This document shows positions 59,210 through 64,000 of a stretch of 64,000 bases of DNA, piece after piece; the stretch's first letter is position 1, and each line of letters begins with the position of its first letter. The notes beneath the pieces were generated by a model. It saw only the letters and a program-made list of their open reading frames with translations, made no database searches and was not told where the DNA came from. This DNA is from Kingdonia uniflora (lineage: Eukaryota; Streptophyta; Magnoliopsida; Ranunculales; Circaeasteraceae), in assembly GCA_014058105.1 (NCBI GenBank), contig JACGCM010000178.1, positions 682,001-746,000 on the forward strand, given 5' to 3'. Position numbers and translations under genes: made by a program.

Positions 59210-61780
59210 ATGGCCCCACCCTTCATTACACCTCTGCCATTGTTGGCAACTCCATCGACGGCATCGCTACCCAATTTGCCCTCATTTGCCAATAATTTGT
59301 TCAAGCCGAGGAGCGCTGATAAGAGGTTTTTAAAGCCTCTTGCAAAATACCCGCTCAAAGTAAGGTTGTTGAATTGTTGCGCGGATGAGTGAGATCAAAT
59401 CCTCAAGGAGGTTTGAGAAAACAAATACTTTATAGGCCAAATTACAATTTTATAAGAGATAAATCTAAGAAGAATAAATAAAAACTAATTATAAAACTTA
59501 ATGAGGGAGAGAACTAAGGTTCAGACTTTGCCTCTACCTTTCAAAGTAGTAATCGATATATTGATAGATCCAAATATCTTGACCCATCATATGTTCGTGT
59601 TAAGGCGCATACGATGTTGTAAAATAAACCACTAAATCTATGGTCAAGAATTTAGTGGTTATGCTTTTAAGTGAAGGTGAAGAGTGTCTTAGAGAATTAT
59701 CAACTCAACCATGGCTAGGCTTGAGTGAGCTCTCTAGTGTTGCCTCTTGTTTAGATCTTCAAATCAAGTCTACAGTTAGTAGTACTTATTTGTATCCAAA
59801 GTTATCGGACACTAAACCGAAGCTATGGTCAAACCTTCAATATGATTCGTTAACTTATCAATCATAAGGTACTAAGAGAAAACTAATTAGAACCCAATTA
59901 ATAATAACTATTGCTCATCTAAGAAGAAGCCTCATCCTAGCCTTAGCTAGGAGATTAGGCGCTCATCTCGAACTTCATCGCATTAACAATTAATGAAGGC
60001 ATTATAAAAATTAAACTAAAAGAGAAGAAGAAGATAATTAAATAAAACTAACTTTATTTCTTCTAAACTTGCTCTAATATGACATCCCCAATTACAATGG
60101 GGGGAAGGGTTCCTTTTATAGGACAAGGAACCCAAATTTAGAAACTATGCATTAAATTGTAAAAATTATTTTCACAAAAATATCTTCTAATTTTACAAGC
60201 AATCACCTAAGATTCTTGCATATAATTCCCTTAAGTGATGTAGAGATCTTTCTTCGTGGAAACTCTTGCATATATCTTCAATATAAAATATCTTCAAGGA
60301 TCTTGGATGCAATATATTCTTTGATATTATTCTCCAAGAATATTTGTGTATATATTTATTCAATCTTGAGGCCAAATATATTGTATCTTTGACTTTTTGT
60401 GCAATGAACTGCTGGAGATACTTTTACTTGACTTTAAGAGCTTAGCTTCAAATATCCATCACGAATAGCTGCAATCAAACAAACGTACATAAATACCCAA
60501 AATTAAATATAAGGGACGACTAAAATATATGTTCGGGTATATTCATAATGTCATAATTACGCGTTCATCATGCGCCACACTAATCAGATAAGCATTGAGC
60601 GTGAGGATCGTCAGCAGGAACTCAAGGCTGAACGGCAGCGCCATTTTGACGATAATGATAGACAATACCGAGCCCTGGATAAACTGTGTCATACCGTTCG
60701 CGAACTTCAACAAGTCTAAACCTAAGACGCTCTTATGCGTACTTGAGTACCCGCCCCCTTGCGCGTCTCAGCCCGTGCACGCCTCGAGCCCTACCCCGGC
60801 CAACTCGAGGTCCCTCTGGTCTACCTTGGTGTCGAAGGTACCCTCACCATGGTGCCCACCGGTTCTATCCATCTTGGTGTCCCCTTTATTGAGGATTCGT
60901 CCGAACCTACCCTTCGAACCTCTCGACACCCCACACGGTGCCTTGCTCGAGAACGCCTTGAAGAATGTAGCGCTAAACACACCCCTAACATGTAGCCTTA
61001 CCACCAGTGACCCCAACATTCTCCTCCTCGACATTCCTACCTCACACAACAAGAACTCGACCAAAATATTAATGTCACCATTCGTATTAGCGTGAGTCCC
61101 ACCCCGAACTCGTGAAGTCGATTAAATAACCCCATATGCCAGAAACTCCTCGATGACGAGGTGCCACCATACTTCAATGCCCCTAAAATCTGCAAATACC
61201 GTACTACCAAACCACAATCTCATGCCCTCGAGTTTCAGAATGCTCTAAGCCTGCACTCCACAACCAATCACATCTTGTATTACATGTTTCCCACCAGTCT
61301 TACCGACAACTCTCTAAAGTGGTACCACAGCTTCCCTAATGGCTCTATCCAAAGTTTCAAATAGCTTTTGAATCTTTTCATCTCCCATTTCGCCATCAAT
61401 AAAGACTGTGAAGTCCGGGTAGATGCCCTTTTCAACTTCTGAAAGTCACCTACTGAAGCGCTTGAAAACCTTACAAAACATTTCCTCGATGAATAGTGCA
61501 AAGTCAAAAACCTCGATTGCGCGAACGTTGTCCTCACCTACTCCAATGCCATGCCTGACCGCATCCGCGGTAAGGAGTATATCGTCCTCCAAAAGCCACA
61601 AACCGTCGAGGAGATGCTATCCAAAGTCAATGGATATATCAACCTCGAACATCTCCACGAATCTAATCGCCAGGGACAAGCCTTGACCACCAACCATAGC
61701 AAACCTCGACCCCTAAATACACCTATGGTCAGTCCCGTTTCTCAAGAGACCGACGACTGCAAATGCCCCCACTTCGGCTC
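59210..61780 (+). pseudogene. Gag of element W, split by a solo LTR
   Basis: The N-terminal part is open from ATG 59210 to the insertion at 59383. After the insertion, a charged helix with R-Q-Q-E-L-K-A-E-R-Q-R and V-R-E-L-Q-Q-V (60611-60717, different frame) gives the coiled N-terminus. The capsid-like core is at 61150-61680: S-L-T-D-N-S-L-K-W-Y-H-S near 61295-61330 and M-P-D-R-I-R-G-K near 61551. A degenerate zinc-binding tail (C-N-C-H.. C) follows near 61940-61980. Several frameshifts and stops (for example after 61362). Product would form the element's capsid. Confidence 0.65.
59383..60570 (-). repeat. Athila-type solo LTR inside W gag
   Basis: About 1.19 kb with no internal region. On the minus strand it starts TGATGAACGC at 60570, like the TGATAAACAC of element A. 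It shares with A the block ctagccttagctagga.attag (59935-59955), and has a minus-strand TATAAAAG at 60113-60120. TGCGC flanks both sides (59378-59382 and 60571-60575), a probable target duplication. The exact lower end is uncertain by a few bases. Confidence 0.7.
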
Positions 61781-62330
61781 TTAATCATCTGAACCCCACA
61801 AAAAACATCCCATGCCTGTTCTACCTAAACTCACTGCCCCCATCAGTACCCTTCTCATACTTATCCATGTTAATCCTATCTTGCGTACTCCCTTCCCCAT
61901 CGAGGTCAGAAAGGACGATCCCTACTACCAAATCCCCAAATGTAATTGTCATCCTACAAACAAGTGCTACACTTTGCAATGTTCACTTAAAATGATTCTT
62001 AAAGCCGGACGATTGAACCAATATGTTGTCGATCTTCCTGGCTACCATGACGGGTCATACTATAATCCCCAACCCGCTTTGAATACCGGCCCAGCCGAGG
62101 TACATATCTTCCAACTCCACCAAATAAAAGCCAATAACATCGACGGTGGCCACACCCGAAGCAGGCAAAATGGGTCGAAAAGTGTTGTAAGCTTACCTAT
62201 CAGCAGAAACTCCCAGTCCTTCTACCCGAGTCTAGCCTCCGCCCTCGACCCGAAGGTATATCCTTCATCGATTATGACACATCTCACATTTGTTTACCCC
62301 ATTCCGATCCCTTAGTCATTACGATTAAAG
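61781..62330 (+). pseudogene. Gag tail to protease linker of W
   Basis: Frame 61812-62315 includes P-N-P-x-Y-x-I-P and K-C-N-C-H-P-T-N-K-C-Y-T-L-Q-C with L-K-A-G-R-L-N-Q-Y-V (61930-62030), corresponding to the end of Tat gag that holds the cysteine-histidine region. The same text, further decayed, occurs in T at 12700-12980. No stop in the frame until 62313. Confidence 0.6.
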
Positions 62331-62740
62331 TTAAGCACCTCGTCCTCTATACGATGCTCATCGATACAGGCAGTGCAGCGGACGTACTTCCTCCAAATCG
62401 TCCACGCTATGAAAAAATAAATCTTATTACACATGCCAACGTTAAACTCAAAGGTTTTAATGTCTCCACAAAGATCTTCATCGGCCGACCAAGCCTCCCT
62501 GTCACCATTGACCCTTTTACCCTTCAAACCAGCTTTCTTGTAATCGATAAGAAATCTGAATATCTTGGCATTCTAGGGTATGATTGGCTCCATGCTATGA
62601 AAGCCATACCTTCTACCTACCGCCAAATATTACGTTTCACTAACACATGTGGTACATGGAACATGAAAGGCTCCCAACGCTTAGCTCGCTCGTACGAGCA
62701 TCCCAAAATTGACCTTACCAGGAAACTGGTGAAGCCATAG
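62331..62740 (+). pseudogene. Aspartic protease of W
   Basis: Open frame 62354-62740. The active site is intact: L-I-D-T-G-S-A with Asp codon 62363-62365. Then E-Y-L-G-I-L-G-Y-D-W-L-H near 62560-62595, the second protease landmark (usually G-R-D-W). It would act as a homodimer to process Gag-Pol. The frame stops at 62738 before RT, so pol is not continuous. The T copy has lost the Thr. Confidence 0.75.
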
Positions 62741-64000
62741 CAATCACTGTACCACTCTCTCCACACCACCTCGACCTCTTTTACTATACCTATCGAACTT
62801 ACAGTTTATGTCGAACTCGACGGCCTTTTTTGAGGTACATTCTTTGGCAATTTTTTGGACACCGTCGAAAGCCACGAACTCACCATTATTTTTTGAGCCA
62901 ACAAGGATGTCTTCACTTGGGCGTTCTACGAGATTCCCAACGTTGACCCCACCCTGGCCTTCCATCAACTTGACCTCATCCCAAATCTATAGCTGTAAAA
63001 TAGAAGAAACGTACTTTGGCCCTGAGGATTCGAGAAGTAGTGAACCTCAAGGTCAAAAAACTCCTAGCCGTTTGGTTTATAAGAGAAGTCAAGTACGCCG
63101 ATTAGATCTTGATCATTGTTGTTATCCACAAGTAGAATGACAAGATCTGAATCTGCCTCAATTTTATCGATCTTAACAAACGCACGCCGAAGGTTAACTT
63201 CCCTCTTCTAATTATTTCAGTACTTCTGGATACTACAGCCGACCATGAGTGCCTATCTATGATGGATACGGCTTTGGGTTACAATCAGGTACCCCTTCTC
63301 CTGATGACCAACTTAAAATTTCCTTTACCACAGAATATGGGCTTTAGTATTTTAATATGATGCCTTTTGGACTCAAAAATATAGGTACCACTTACCAGCG
63401 CCTTGTTACCACCATGTTTAAACCTTTGTTGGGCAAATCGGTTGAAGTATATATCGATGATATTTTTTGCACGAGCCTCTATAAATATACCCACATACAT
63501 GACCTGACCAAAGTTTTCTCAATCCTTCGATCCTACCACATGAAATTAAACCCAGACGAGGCATCGAGGTCGACCTTACACAAATTCGTGCCCTCGTTGA
63601 TATGCCCTTTCCCCGAACCAAGAAAGATGTCCAAAAGGTCACCGGCAAAAATAGCCGCCCTTAACCACTTTATTTCAAAATTCTCTGACCGCTTCGCTTG
63701 GCTATTCTCCATCTTATGCGACCGAGACATTCATAAGGCCAAAAAGAGAAACCCCAAAGTTTACTGGATACTTGTATGCGAGCAAGCTTTTCTTGAACTC
63801 AAAACATAACTTGGCCAACCACCTGCCACGAGTACCCCGGTCGAAGGAAAAATGCTTACCTTATATCTTACGGTCCCCGAGACTTCTAATAGCTCGATCC
63901 TTATCGAATAGAAACAGGTATCGAGAGACCTGTATACTTCATAAGTAAGACTCTGACCCCGGCAGAAACATGATATACCAAACTCGAACGAATGCTCCTT
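62741..64000 (+). pseudogene. Reverse transcriptase of W (cut by window end)
   Basis: The pre-RT segment (D-V-F-T-W, near 62905) is followed by R-E-V near 63030 and D-T-A-L-G-Y-N-Q-V near 63265. M-P-F-G-L-K-N-I-G-T-T-Y-Q-R lies at 63359-63400 and the catalytic box is intact as Y-I-D-D at 63450-63461. Compared with T there is a deletion near 63560 (G-H-L-I-S part missing). L-E-L-K-T precedes a stop at 63807. RNase H begins after 63850 and runs off the window. Frames change near 63000 and 63350. Confidence 0.8.

Noticed and set aside
60595..61095. 166-codon plus-strand frame as a separate gene
   Set aside because: Overlaps the gag N-terminal helix, which reads in another frame; Pro/Ser-rich translation is a frame shadow of W gag.

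Overview
This is plant nuclear DNA, probably from a dicot. It is AT-rich and has no intact host gene, rRNA or tRNA. Almost everything recognisable is LTR retrotransposon of the Ty3/gypsy superfamily: a Tat-type lineage (primer site TTTGGCGCC, an extra RNase H after pol RT, antisense genes before the 3' LTR) and an Athila-type lineage (primer site matching plant tRNA-Asp, FMDDF reverse transcriptase). The elements are nested, decayed and partly rearranged. About 11.4 kb of a ~166-bp satellite adjoins them. All coding regions carry stops or frameshifts.

Layout. 1-5135 (element Y, minus strand): a Tat-type LTR and primer site joined directly to an antisense two-gene module, with no gag-pol between them. 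5136-11839: old sequence with an Athila-like LTR piece split by a 594-bp hAT-like MITE, then an Athila coding remnant. 11840-24263 (element T, plus strand): Tat-type element with both LTRs and a 5-bp AAGGG target duplication; primer site and most of gag are deleted, pol is decayed, an antisense LINE fragment sits inside pol, and the spliced antisense gene module precedes the 3' LTR. 24264-26506 and 36955-38380: pieces of an older Athila element (O1). 26507-36949 (element A, minus strand): the best preserved element, an Athila-type copy with ~1.1-kb LTRs, tRNA-Asp primer site and TTTCC target duplication, inserted into O1 gag. 38380-42280: pol and part of the 3' LTR of another Athila-type element (O2). 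42283-45660 (element Z): a second antisense module with LTR fragments. 45665-57055: satellite array with an internal orientation switch and an eight-monomer higher-order repeat. 57056-58463: unassigned. 58464-64000 (element W, plus strand): Tat-type LTR, primer site, gag, protease and RT, interrupted by an Athila-type solo LTR and cut by the window end.

The most notable signal is the antisense module, seen in Y, T and Z: a small ~100-115 codon gene followed by a multi-exon gene for a coiled-coil protein. Intron positions agree between diverged copies, and Y kept this module while losing gag and pol. The satellite array, with its higher-order structure and inversion, is the second.
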